Positions 9,139-19,692 of a stretch of DNA of 30,481 bases are shown here, piece by piece. The DNA is from Chlorokybus atmophyticus. Lineage: Eukaryota > Streptophyta > Chlorokybophyceae > Chlorokybales > Chlorokybaceae. A program made the translations under genes and the position numbers. Numbering within the stretch: the first letter of the stretch is position 1; each line of letters opens with the position of its first letter. The notes under the pieces are model-generated. The model did not search any database. It had not been told where the DNA came from and saw only the letters and a list, made by a program, of their open reading frames with translations. The stretch covers positions 328,057 to 358,537 of the forward strand of contig RHPI01000193.1 of NCBI GenBank assembly GCA_009103225.1, written 5' to 3'.

Positions 9139-10554
9139 ATGTCTCACCAAGGAGAGGAAGGAGGGATGTATCCCGTACCTGAGGATTCATCCTATGAGCC
9201 ATGGAGTGATGAGGAAGTGAAGCACTTGGACACGAGTGGTGGTTATAGTGTCAGTGAGGAGGAAGAAGCCAAGTCCAAGAGTGGTGAAGCTGCTTCAAAG
9301 AAGTCCTCTCATGATGACCAACCTATGGACGCTCAGAGCATCATCGGAGCGGCCATAGCGAAGTACACATCAGAGCGTGAAGCTCTTCTTGCTGCACACC
9401 CCCAGCTTCGCAAGGAAGTGTGGGATGAGTGGGCGCAGCAAGTCCGTAACGCATATGGGACTTCGCGGCACTCCCGCGCGCAAGCAAGGATAGTGGTGGT
9501 TCGCATGATCGAGCACGAGTTGACGTGTAATGTACCGCAACTTATGCGCACAGATCCGGCAGTGGCCACTCTTATGCCTACTTATGACAAACCAGGCCCG
9601 TATATAGGCCAGAGGATGGCGTTCGAGGCTCTCACCTTATTGACGGTGGAAACTCAGAAGCGTTGCAAGGACCTCTTTTGGTACTTAGGGTCTGAGCTGG
9701 AGGAAAGGTTAGCTCGAGAAGAGCGCTTGACTGCACGCCTCGATGCTATGCAGCCCGAGTTGGTGGCATTACGCCAGCAGGTGGCAGGGGCTACTACTAT
9801 TGTAGCAGGGACATCATTTGGCCTACCCGTCACGGCGCTGAACAAGCCCAATGAGAAGTTCAAGCCCAATGGGGCTGTGAACATTCATGATTGGGTGGTG
9901 AATGTAAAGCGCTACTTGGCTGCACTTCAGCGACCAGTTAGTGAGCATACATCTGTTGCTGAGTTGCTCATGCCACCTGACGCTTTGGCCAAATGGGCGC
10001 GTCAAACGGAGGATGGTGCTTCCAAGACTGTGGAGGCATTGTTTCAGTTCTTGGTGGAGCGCTATAGTGGCATGGACCCGGATACTGCTACTTGCAACAA
10101 GCTTACCAAGCTGCGACAGAGTGGTCGGGCAGCTTCGGTGTACTTGCAGGAGTTTCAGGCACTTATTGGTCGTGTTAACAGTGGGCGCATGCCCATGGAC
10201 AAGGCTGAGCAGTTTGACCTGTACAAGCGCGGCTTGGATGCGGGCTTGGGTGACTGGTTGCAGTACAACACGTCGACGGGGCAACCTTTCAAAGGTGTGT
10301 ATCTGTTTAATGACGATGCTGCGGCTGTGCAGGACAAGTCACAGGTGGTGGCTTCAGTTAAGCCACATGCGGGAGGGGGGAAGCGGTTCCCTCCACCAAG
10401 TGCGCATGCGGCGAAAAAGGCCAAAACCTCATACGCACCTGCGAGTGGTGCTACGCCTATTGCAGTACGCGCCTGCTACGTGTGCCATCAGCCAGGTCAC
10501 ATTGCGAAGAACTGCCCAACCAAGGGAAAGGGCAAGGCCAAGAAGGTTGAATAG
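9139..10554 (+). CDS. gag: Gag polyprotein of the chromovirus
   Basis: Structural protein that forms the virus-like particle and packages element RNA. The reading from ATG 9139 gives 471 residues; an in-frame ATG at 9082 exists, but 9139 (MSHQGEEGG) is preferred because the 19 extra residues look unlike Gag. An acidic, Ser-rich N-terminus is followed by a helical retrotransposon-gag core (about residues 250-400 from 9139, with WARQTEDG, LFQFLVERYSG, YLQEFQALIGRV), a basic linker, and a CCHC zinc knuckle CYVCHQPGHIAKNC near the C-terminus, then a Lys-rich tail. It is uninterrupted, unlike pol. It ends with TAG at 10552-10554. Protease follows in a different frame about 100 bases on. Confidence 0.92.
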   Translation: MSHQGEEGGMYPVPEDSSYEPWSDEEVKHLDTSGGYSVSEEEEAKSKSGEAASKKSSHDDQPMDAQSIIGAAIAKYTSEREALLAAHPQLRKEVWDEWAQQVRNAYGTSRHSRAQARIVVVRMIEHELTCNVPQLMRTDPAVATLMPTYDKPGPYIGQRMAFEALTLLTVETQKRCKDLFWYLGSELEERLAREERLTARLDAMQPELVALRQQVAGATTIVAGTSFGLPVTALNKPNEKFKPNGAVNIHDWVVNVKRYLAALQRPVSEHTSVAELLMPPDALAKWARQTEDGASKTVEALFQFLVERYSGMDPDTATCNKLTKLRQSGRAASVYLQEFQALIGRVNSGRMPMDKAEQFDLYKRGLDAGLGDWLQYNTSTGQPFKGVYLFNDDAAAVQDKSQVVASVKPHAGGGKRFPPPSAHAAKKAKTSYAPASGATPIAVRACYVCHQPGHIAKNCPTKGKGKAKKVE

Positions 10555-10654
10555 GATTACGTCGTGACTAATGTACCTTCATCTAGTGGTCAGTTGCTAG
10601 TGTTACATGCAGCAAACTGGTTTGATGAATTGTCTTGTGTACATGTAATGACAC

Positions 10655-11383
10655 ATGCATGGCAAGCACAATAAGCTGCCACTTTTTGATAATGAAAAAG
10701 TGGATGACCAGGCTTGTGTGCTAGTGCATGTAGAATTTGACATGCTAACAGACGTTTTGTGCACATTGTGTGAGTTACAAAATAAACACACGACACTGAG
10801 TGTAGTTGTCATGGTGCCGAAGTATCATGAACCGTGGCTAAAGCATACTCGGGGCGGGGGGACTGTGTTGAAACAATTCACAAAGCGTGCGACTGGGACA
10901 GTGCGGTTGTCAGCAATATTGCTTAACCCGCGCGTCAGTCACGGAATCTTGGCTACCTTTAAAAAGCGAGTAGTACCTTTATTGTGGACCTTCACAGGCA
11001 CGGCACAGAGTATTACTAGCTCGTTCTTAGTTGACATCGGGGCAACGCATAATTTCGTCGAAGAAAAATGGGTTATGCGCAATAAGATAGCGTGTAAACC
11101 CTCAGCATTCTCAGCTGCTGGTGCTGGGGATACGTTATCGGTAAAAGGTGAAATCAAGTTCAAAGTTAAGACTGGTAGTCATCAAGCCAATTTAATTTTC
11201 ATCGTAGTGCCCATTGACATAGTTGGTGTTGATGTGGTATTTAGCCAAGAATGGCAGAATCAAGTGTCTATGACATTAAATGCTGCTGCACGGCTGTGCA
11301 CAGTAAAGAAGGGGCGTAAGCGCATCACTTTGTCCGTGCAGGGGTTGCATAGCCTAGAATACAAGCAAAGAGACCCTGCGTAA
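10655..11383 (+). pseudogene. pol: Aspartic protease region of pol
   Basis: The protein-processing protease of the retrotransposon. The active-site block reads FLVDIGATHNFV (around 11025-11060), where the family normally has D-S/T-G-A; here Ile replaces the Ser/Thr. VVPIDIVGVDVVFSQEW is the downstream hydrophobic-Asp block typical of gypsy proteases. The frame (+2) differs from gag (+1) and ends with TAA at 11381, cutting protease from reverse transcriptase. How this frame was originally entered from gag cannot be seen, because frame 2 is closed by a stop at 10565. Scored as part of a decayed pol. Confidence 0.8.
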
Positions 11384-11398
11384 CTTACGGCGCTTCAA

Positions 11399-12868
11399 AT
11401 GAAGCGTGCGTTACGTAAAAACACACCTGCTTTTTTAATGCACTTAACGTCGAGTGATGATGTAGTGCCTTGCAATACAAAAGGTGTGGCGGACATCATT
11501 GAGAAATTTCAGGATGTGTTCTTAGATGAGTTGCCGGGCTTGCCTCTTGATCGAGGTGTTGGACACACAATACCATTAATTCCTAATAGTGAGCCTCCAT
11601 TTCGGCCTATATATAGGTTGAGTCCTCGTGAGAGGGGAAATGGAAACACAGATAAAAGAGTTATTGGAAGAGGGATTGATTGAACCAAGTTCTTCAACCT
11701 TTGGCGCACCCATATTTATTATGAAAAAGAATGGGAATGGGTTGCGCATGTGTGTGGATTACCGTGCTCTAAACAAGATCACGGTAAAGAACAGATACCC
11801 GTTGCCAAGGATTGATGCTGTGTTTGACAAGTTGTCAGGGAATGCGACTTTAGTACGCTAGACTTAACAAGCGGCTATCATCAAATCCGGATTCATCCTT
11901 CGGATGTCTATAAAACAGCATTCATAACACCTACAGGCCATTATCGATACAAAATGTTACCTTTTGGATTGACTAATGCACCCGCTGTGTTTCAGAAGGA
12001 AATGAATAAAAATTTTGGTGACATGCTTGGTCAACATGTCATGATATACTTGGATGACATCATTGTCTTTGATAAAACAAAGGAAGAACATAGGCAACAC
12101 TTGGAAGCGGTGTTTGAAAGATTGCGCAAGCATCGTTTGTTGGCAAATCTCACCAAGTGTGATTTTTGTAAAACGGAGTTGCCCTTTCTTGGGCACATTG
12201 TGAGTGGTGCAGGTATCAAACCTGACCCTCGCAAAGTGCAGATTATGAAAGAGTGGCCCCAACCATAGAATATCCATCAACTAAGGTCGTTTCTAGGGTT
12301 GGCAAACTATTTTCGCAAGTTCATGATGGGGTACTCGACGGTTGTCATGCCTTTGACTAAACTGTTGCGTAAAGATGCCCCATTCACTTGGACAACAGCA
12401 CAAGACACTGCTATGCAAAAGGTGAAGTTGGCTATAGCGTCGGCGCCGGTGTTAGCACTGCCCAATTGGGACAAACACTTCACAGTGGTCAGTGATGCAT
12501 CAACACTTGCGTGTGGTGCGGTACTATTGCAAGATGGTAGACCTTGTGCTTATGAGAGTAGGAAGTTCATTCCTGCAGAGGTGAACTACACTACGACAGA
12601 GCAATAACTATTGGGTTTAGCTCATGCTCTCGAGACATGGAGATGTTACTTAGAGGGTGTTCAGTTCACTGTTGTGACTGATCACAACCCGTTGGTGTAT
12701 TTCTCAACACAGCAAAACTTGTTGAGACGGCAAGCGCGCTGGAATGAATTTTTGTCCGGGTTCACTTTTGATTGGGTGTATCAGCCGGGCAGAACCAATG
12801 AGGCTGACCCTTTATCGCTGCCCGTCATTATTGGCGGTGATGCGCGCGCAATTACTCGCGACACGTAG
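11399..12868 (+). pseudogene. pol: Reverse transcriptase and RNase H region of pol, broken
   Basis: Copies element RNA to DNA and degrades the template. The N-terminal part (11399-11630, frame 2: FQDVFLDELPGLP, PFRPIYRLSPRE) shifts to frame 3 near 11630 (EEGLIEPSSS, LRMCVDYRALNK), then back to frame 2 at about 11849 (STLDLTSGYHQIR). YLDD, the catalytic motif, is at 12047-12058. Stops interrupt at 12266 (TAG), 12605 (TAA) and 12866 (TAG). RNase H shows DASTLACGAVL, TTEQ and TDHNPLVYF, so its fold is recognisable. At least two frameshifts and three stops make this non-functional. Confidence 0.9.
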
Positions 12869-14411
12869 CACGTTGTTGTCTTCTGATGATGAGTTTGTGC
12901 AAACTGTTGTACAGGGGTACACTTTGGACCCGTGGTTTATTAATGTAGACAACTTACCAAAGTTTGACAAACGTAACAATCTGTGTTACATGAACAACAG
13001 TTTGGCGATGCCTGCTCATGCTGCGTGTAAAATGCATAGCAGATGTACACGATCCACCTTACGCTAGGCACTTTGGTAATCGCAAGACCACTAAGGCAGC
13101 GCAACAGTTGTATTGGTGGCCATCGTTGACTGCTGTTGTTAAGCGGTATGTGAACACGTGTGACAAATGTCAACGTGACAAAACGTTACGTCAAAAGCCC
13201 GCTGGGCCACTGCGGCCGTTACCACTTCCTGACAGTAAGTGGAAAGTGTGAGTATGGACTTTGTCACTGAGCTCCCTGAGACAGCGTTGGGTCATACTGC
13301 GGTTGCAGTGTTTGTGGATCGTTTAATCAAAAAAGTTCACATTGTTCCTTACCGTACGGAGATAGGCTCCTGTGATCTAGCGATGGTTTTTGTCGCGTTA
13401 GTGTTCAAGTTGCATGGCTTGCCTCGCAATAGTGTCTCTGCTCGTGACCCGAGGTTTGTGGCTCAGTTATGAAAGTCGCTATGCAACTTCCTGCAGAGAC
13501 AGCAGCATATGAGTACCGCTTATCATTCGCAGACTGATGGTCAAACTAAATGCGCCAATTAAGTAATTGAGGAGACCATTCGGCATTATGTGAGTCCGAA
13601 TCAGTCTGATTGGGATATTTATCTTCCAATGGCTGAGTTCGCGATTAACAATGCATGGCAAGAGAGCGTGCAGGAAACTCCGTTCTTTATAAATTACGGA
13701 GTGCATTCATAAAGTCCTGCGAGTAGTAAGTCGCCAGCTAACGACTTGACTCGCGAGCCTGCAGCACGCGAGATGGCTGCGGCCATGCAAGACAGGTTAG
13801 CATTGGCAAAGAGCTGTCTGCGCGCAGCGCAAGACAGACAGAAAGCCCAAGCTAATAAGCATCGTAGGCAGGCCGACTATGTGGGCAATTCGGTGCTTTT
13901 GAGCACTAAAAACATATTCATCAAGGGAGTGGGTACCCGAAAATGTTTCCCTCGCTGGATAGGCCCCTTTAAAGTGGTCGATTAGGTCGGCACTCACGCG
14001 TATCGTTTGGAGTTATCACATTCCATACGTGTATGTAATGTGTTTCATGTGAGTGTAATGAAACGGTACCGTTCACACGGTCAGGTTCAACCTCCTCCAC
14101 CCCCAGTCGCAGTGGATGGCGATGATACTTTCGAGTATCAGGTGGAAACAATTCTGAGTCACTGTAAGCCACGACGCGGACGCGCGCCAACTTACTTGGT
14201 GAAATGGAAAGGGTATGGTGTTGAACACAACACATGGAAACCCAAAAAGAATCTTACCAACTGCCAGGAGATTCTTCGGGCGTACTGGAGTGATGTGTCC
14301 GCACGCAGACGGCAAAAGGGTGCTGGCAGACATCTTTACCGCTTCGGCCCTGGTTCTTTTTTCAAAATTTTTTCACTCAGGTTTTCACTGCTCACGGTGG
14401 GGCCTTGCTAA
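12869..14411 (+). pseudogene. pol: Integrase with C-terminal chromodomain, broken
   Basis: Inserts element DNA into the host; the chromodomain directs it to chromatin marks. The HHCC zinc-binding part (13040-13180: HDPPYARHFG ... TCDKC) lies in frame 1 after a change from frame 3 near 13025; the core returns to frame 3 near 13239 (SMDFVTELP). Stops follow at 13470, 13559, 13710 and 13983. Two catalytic acids are lost: SDRDPRF reads SARDPRF, and the Glu of QTDGQTE is Lys. The GPF/Y-like block (RWIGPFKVVD) precedes a chromodomain (about 14130-14290: FEYQVETILSHC, TYLVKWKGYGVEHNTW) whose aromatic residues are retained. Confidence 0.9.
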
Positions 14412-14440
14412 CCCTTCAATGCGGACATTAAAACCTAAGT

Positions 14441-14449
14441 AGGGGGAAA
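14441..14449 (+). promoter_or_regulatory. Polypurine tract
   Basis: AGGGGGAAA abuts the TG of the right LTR. This is the plus-strand priming site expected at this place in an LTR retrotransposon. Confidence 0.9.
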
Positions 14450-14776
14450 TGTAACGGAGTGCTACCGCTATGCGGTTCCCCGCCCTTATTTAATCAGAAA
14501 TAAGGGTCCCAACAGGATAAGCACAGCCATTAAAGTCGTATTAAGGCCTTTATAGGCCCTAATAAGGTGTCATGTTATTTAACACCAATATCGATCTGAG
14601 ACATGAGTCTCAAGTCGATATCGGCCGCATGGCGGCGCTGCCAACGCAGCGACCGCCATAGCGTGGAGCAGCATCTTTTGATCCTGGCTGCCAGCGGCGG
14701 CAGCGGCGACGTGGCTGTGGTTGGTGGTGTTGGGGTAGGGGATTACAGGGGGCGGTAGCACCTCCCCCTTCTTACA
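14450..14776 (+). repeat. Right LTR
   Basis: TGTAACGGAG...CTTACA, colinear with 7900-8227. The largest differences are a rearranged stretch near 14660-14685 and a 3-base difference in a GGC run. Confidence 0.95.
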
Positions 14777-14781
14777 GGTTT
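14777..14781. repeat. 3' target-site duplication of the retrotransposon (GGTTT)
   Basis: Exact copy of 7895-7899. Removing the element and one copy rejoins ...GGACAGGTTT to GCTTGTGCATAT. Confidence 0.92.
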
Positions 14782-15840
14782 GCTTGTGCATATATGCCCA
14801 CGCTCTCAAGATTGCAAGCAGTCTTGCAAGTTCAGACCAGGTGGGTTGCACCTCCGCAGATAACTGCTACTTGTTGTACATTTTGTTATTGCTTCCATAT
14901 GCTGTCATGTGTAACTGCTTTGTTGCAAGTTATTTAAGTGCATAAGCTCAATAATTTGTCACATGCAGCTTGACCTCTCAGATACATTAGTCATTTAATT
15001 GCATGCGTTGTTGTGGAGATTGAGATGCAGTTGCAGAGGAGACCACCACAATCGTGTGGAATATATCGAGGGGTACAAGTGGCAGCTGGTTGGCTCGAAA
15101 CATCAATGACACCCCCAACATGATGAGGCAGCAGCAATGGTGCTGCCCTGCTAATTTCAGCCTGCAGTCTAGTTATGCTTGAGTGGTTTTGTGTGTGGTG
15201 TTCTTATAGCTTTACTAGCCGCTTCATTCCGCCTCATTGTTTATTACTCGCAATGGCCTCGAAGTTGAGGATCGTGCTTGGGATTACGACAATTTCGTGA
15301 TGAAAACGGAGTATTTCGCAATGCTCGTTGACTTTGTGGACGACGGAGATAAAGCATTTGCGTCGTAATTTAAAAATGTTGCATGTAATGATGGAGTTGG
15401 TCGATTCATGGTGTCACATTGTGGTTGTAATGTGTAATGCATGTGTTGGACAGTATTTTGTTGCGCAATCAATACAAGCAATTGCATTACGCGAGTTGAC
15501 ACTGATTTGTTCGATTTACGACAGTTGTAGTTTTTGCTCTTAAAACAAACCCGTCAACCGTACAATTGCAATTGGCTATTGAAAGTTGCTCTCTGTGACA
15601 AGTAACGGCATACTCGTTGATGTTGCAGTTTATTTGTCAATATATGATTCTGCGAATGAGATGATTTAAAAGTGCTATTTCGTGACAATCATGCTTAACG
15701 GGGCTATCTGTTGAGGATAATATGTGCCGCAGATAGCTCTCAACTTTTAATATTAATAATCATAATAATCTACATAAAGTTACTACAATTAAACCTATGA
15801 AGGCTCATGTGTATCCATTACACGTGAGCCACTTGTGAAA
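14782..15840. other. Gene-free AT-leaning spacer
   Basis: No coding region, repeat array or RNA gene could be supported. The open frames at 15284-15543 on the two strands mirror each other and resemble nothing known. The stretch 15740-15800 is strongly AT-rich. Confidence 0.4.
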
Positions 15841-16110
15841 AGAGGGGGGACTTTTTATCCGTTGGTTTTATTATTTAACCGGTGCAAACCGGTTAATCTC
15901 GTATTTGTTTGCAGCCCACAGCGGTCGCGTAGTAAAATAAAGCCGATCGACTGCCCGTCGACCGCCAGAATCATCGCGGTTGATTGGCAGTATCCGTTCA
16001 ATCATTAAGATAGAACGGCGCTGGCCGTTTTCACCGCGCAATGCCGCCAGCCATCCGTCGGCGTCGCGGCTCACGACGTGGGCGCGCCGCGTTTCAGCAA
16101 CCCCTGCTCG
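15841..16110 (-). other. Compositionally distinct segment with a small open frame
   Basis: This stretch is rich in CG, GATC and CCG, unlike the TGCA-rich DNA around it. On the minus strand a 67-codon frame (15871-16074, GTG start) reads GWLAALRGENGQRRSILMIE and ends NRFAPVK. I do not recognise it. A perfect 9-bp inverted repeat TTAACCGGT/ACCGGTTAA (15875-15896) overlaps its stop. The look is bacterial, but no homologue can be named, so transfer, contamination or chance all remain open. Confidence 0.3.
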
Positions 16111-16816
16111 CGACTCCTAACAAGCCTTCCTACCGTATCGGTACCCACAGTCGAAGAGTACACTGTAAGTCCATGAACGCAATATAGTTAGCAGCATGTT
16201 TTACGACACACGTACATATCCTATGTGCGCTAATGTTTGATAACTCCGTTTGATTTGATTAGCACAAAGCGATTCATCATCCGTGGAAAGAGTTGTTGCA
16301 TTAGCGACAACTGCATATAAATAACATCCGCTTGTCTTGTCCGATTGCACAATCGCAGATTATAACAAATCCGACGACACTTATGGTATAGAAGCAATTT
16401 TCTGATGTGAGTTGCAGCGCGTATCATTGTTATCTCATCATGTATTGATTGTCATAGCTCTGCTGTAAAGTTATCATTCACTTGCATGATTACTTTCAAC
16501 CTTGCATTGCTAGCAAAGGTAAGGCTTTTAGTGCTCGCGATGTTATGGGTTGCATCAAATAGCATGGATCACAGTATGGTTGCAGGCAATTGCTCTTTCC
16601 AATATGTGTATGCGCAGCGCACGTGGCCCTTCTGCTGAGCATCGCGGCATGCTGCTAGTCTATTGGCATAAGAGCCTTAAACATGGAGTGCTCTCCATGC
16701 ACCAGGCACAAAAGGGATCGGCAATAGATGTTGTGACATTCATTTCAGCCTGTCCGATCACATGAAAGTTGCTGAACAGGCAAACATGGCAGGGCAAAGC
16801 GCTGCTCACAGCATAC
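16111..16816. other. Gene-free spacer
   Basis: Nothing supportable. The short frame at 16550-16765 has no recognisable content and no splice context. Confidence 0.4.
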
Positions 16817-17180
16817 GAGCAACTCATTGAAGGGTTTGATAAAGCCGTGTAGCTCTCCCTTTTATATACCTCACTGTGCCGAACAAGAATGACAAATTGC
16901 GCATGTGCGTAGACTATCGTGCCGTAAATGAGCTTGATTGGGAATACATATGCTTTGCCAAGAATTGATGATTATTTATGATTATTTGTTTAATCAGTTA
17001 CCGGGGAGCTACTGTGTTCGGTGTTTCTGGATCATGTGTTGGGGTAAAATTAAATCCGCATAATACCAAAAGATTTGCCCAAGACAGCGTTCAAAACATG
17101 TGTGGCCACTTCCAGTACAAGGTGCTGCTTTTTGGGCTGAGCAATGCACACTTCCCTTGCATGTACTTAATGGCGCAGCC
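16817..17180 (+). pseudogene. Relic of a second Ty3/gypsy reverse transcriptase
   Basis: Reading across frames recovers the fingers and palm of a gypsy RT in order: EQLIE, GLIKPCSSPF, VPNKNDKLRMCVDYRAVNE (from 16876), NTYALPRIDDYL, LFNQL, GATVF, PKTAFKTC, CGHFQYKVLLFGLSNA (17100-17150). At least four frame changes are needed and the catalytic YxDD block is gone. The wording differs from the complete element at 7900 (KGLIKPCSSPF versus EGLIEPSSSTF), so it derives from another family. No LTRs were found around it. Confidence 0.85.
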
Positions 17181-19308
17181 GGTGACAACCAAGCGCCATC
17201 TGTCTTACAACCAGATGCTGTCAGTCCAACAATCTGACGGGCTCGCCCCTTGCATGTTGTGTTGAGCATAGCCCTTGTATGCATAGCATATGAATGCACA
17301 TTACCTACATGCGTGTTTACATGCATAGATCACCTACGCAGCGATGCACTTGGAGTGCATTAGTGCCTTGCCACTTGCATGTGATGCATGCTTGTATTTG
17401 CTTGTTGCAGTGTGACTCACATATTACACGAACTCTGACTTGCATTGCCCATGGTATGCTGCCGTGGTGAGACGGTTGGAGGTTAAGTGTGACATGTTGT
17501 TGATCTTGCAGCTATTGCAATTATCGAGCAAGTGATCGTTACAACCTTATGTCATCATGTCCTTCATTGTAGTTGGCAGAATAAATCACTTATGTTGCCA
17601 ATGGGTGCAATGGCACAAACATAATTGTAACATGCTTTTTGTGTCTCTGTGCTGTTCACATGCGCTGAGCATTGTGCCAATATTAAGATAACACTATTAT
17701 TGGGGTCTAATCATTAGCATGATGCTCATCTTAATTGTGCAGCTCGACTATTGCTTTAATGATGCCACTCACTTACTTGCTGTTCAGCTTGGCAAACTTA
17801 TGCACAAGCACCAAAAACTTACAAATGGAAATCCCGCCAGCATAACCGGTGCAGCACCTTGCAGGGGAAGTTGCAGCTTAGCACCAAGGGAGGAGAGGAT
17901 GACCACCGACCTCTCCAGTCAGCCTCGAGCACATATACGCTAAACGCACTTACGACACTACAACACCACACCCCACAAGGGATGACGCGGAGGGCCCCTT
18001 CGACCGCTATTACTAAGCACCCCAAGCACAAGTGGCCCTCTTGTAGGGCAAACACATACTGAGGTCATGATTAATACTGTTCCGATCCTTACTCAAAGTT
18101 GCAATTTAGCATTTTTACCACATGCTGCTCTCCCGACCTAGCACACAAGATGTCCAAGGGCATCTAAGCCTCCTGTCACTAAGCGCTGACCTTGCCCCTA
18201 CATTGGAACCAGCAAACTCCATTTCGAGAGTATCAAACCACCTCGGGTTACTGTAAGAGTAACATGCCTACCTCGGAACTACAAACTCTAACTCCCCTTT
18301 TACACATGTACTTGCAAATTGCCCCGGGTGGCACATGCATCACTGGCCTTGCAATTGTCACACATGCGGCAAATCATACTACCACAGTTCAAATCTTGTG
18401 GTTTGCCAACTTGGCTCACTATTTCGTAACTGCCACTTCTTGTCGCAACTCAGAGTACAATACCCAAGGCTCACATGCCATGTGCATTGACCAGCTCTGT
18501 GCTAGCCCTCATCAATGCCTGAAGTAGTTTAACATACACAAGGCCCCATAGGCTTAAGAGCAGACCGCATGAGAGCACACCCCATAAGCACTACACTCGC
18601 TTATGACTTGGAAAACCACTAGGAACAGAGAATGACTTTTGCCTTATGGGCGTGACAATTGCATTCATGTGCGCATTGTTTGTATACGATCTAATTACGG
18701 GACCACACAAAACTGTGTTGTTGAAAACTTTACGGTTAAGATCATAAAGTCGCAGTGGCTGCTTATCCCTTTTAGCACTGCTGTGCGGCACATTGCTACA
18801 ACTTATGTCAATCTTACAACCAATCAATGCAATGTACCTGCAGAGTTGCTTGCCTTTCTGATCCAGCGTGTGGTGTTGCTTGTGGTGGTAAGTTGTGTGG
18901 GTCACTTGTTGTCTTCCCTTTATACACTGGGTTTGGCATGTTTTATAGGATGGGCATCATGGAAAGCATGCTTCAACAATACACATAACACAAAACATCA
19001 TGTCTGCCCGTGCATATAATATGCACGGGCAAACTTGTGGGCAGACTTGTGCACGCATTGAATCTAACATACTCCATATTTGAGTGGTAATGATAAAATT
19101 GTTGATAGGGTGTTGGCTTGTATTTGCTGATGCGAATATTATACCGCTCCAGCTTTTGCTGCAACCACAAGTAATGTGATGGACACTCTGCCGGCATTGT
19201 GGCAACGCTGGAAGGAGAGACCGCCAAGGGCGGTCAAAAGGTATGCTAAGAGCCTTGCGAGGGCGTTCAGCATCAAGACTGGGTTGCATGACGTTGTGCA
19301 TGCTCAGC
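17181..19308. other. Gene-free spacer between the RT relic and the hAT element
   Basis: No gene is supported. Open frames at 18192-18527 and 18639-19019 resemble no family I know and have no splice or codon support. The only marked structure is the palindrome at 19005-19031. Confidence 0.4.
19005..19031. repeat. 27-bp palindrome
   Basis: TGCCCGTGCATAT and ATATGCACGGGCA are perfect 13-bp arms around a single central A. An outer GGGCAGA copy at about 19039-19045 can also pair with TCTGCCC at the left edge. Confidence 0.9.
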
Positions 19309-19316
19309 GTCATGAG
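19309..19316. repeat. Left target-site duplication of the hAT element
   Basis: GTCATGAG precedes the left terminal repeat; ATTATGAG follows the right one (22961-22968). Six of eight bases match and both differences are transitions (G/A, C/T), as expected for an aged 8-bp hAT duplication. Confidence 0.7.
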
Positions 19317-19360
19317 TAGGGCTGGGACATAACAATTATGTTCGCGAACAAATAACAAGC

Positions 19361-19573
19361 AAAGAACGTTTTTTGTTTGTCCTGTACACACTACAGAGTT
19401 TTAGTAACAAAATGGAGACCCAAAAGAACGTTTTTTGTTCGTTTGCAAAGAGCATGCTGCGCAAACGAACCGGCGCTGCAGTCACGCAGCGTTACGTTGT
19501 TACGTGACGCAGCGTGACGCAGTGTGACGATGCGCTGCAGCGTGACCCTGTTCAGCATGTGAGCGGCGTTGTG

Positions 19574-19600
<27 letters not shown>
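19361..19600. repeat. Subterminal repeats of the hAT element
   Basis: Two direct copies of AAAGAACGTTTTTTGTT (19361-19377 and 19423-19439) are followed by clustered GTGACGCAG/GTCACGCAG units in both orientations and an uninterrupted (GGC)9 at 19574-19600. Confidence 0.8.
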
Positions 19601-19604
<4 letters not shown>

Positions 19605-19692
19605 GTGCTTTGCTGGTTGTCTCTCACTTTCCAAGGTAGGTACACTCCCTTGATGTCATTGCATAACATGTCTTAATGCATTAGCAGCAGCA

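Larger units (their letters stand above)
7900..14776 (+). mobile_element. Full-length Ty3/gypsy chromovirus LTR retrotransposon
   Basis: A 6877-bp element with LTRs (7900-8227, 14450-14776), primer-binding site, ~0.9-kb leader, gag, protease, reverse transcriptase, RNase H, integrase, C-terminal chromodomain, polypurine tract and a 5-bp target duplication. Gene order PR-RT-RH-IN plus a chromodomain places it among the chromoviruses of the Ty3/gypsy group. The LTRs differ at roughly 22 positions plus a few indels (about 93% identity), so insertion is not recent. gag is open end to end while pol carries at least six in-frame stops and several frame changes, so the copy cannot move on its own. 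Confidence 0.95.

Noticed and set aside
9941-10567. 208-codon frame overlapping gag
   Set aside because: It is a frame-shifted shadow of the real gag, Trp- and Arg-rich by codon composition.
18192-18527. 111-codon plus-strand frame
   Set aside because: No recognisable motif, no splice context and no codon evidence; similar lengths occur by chance in this spacer.
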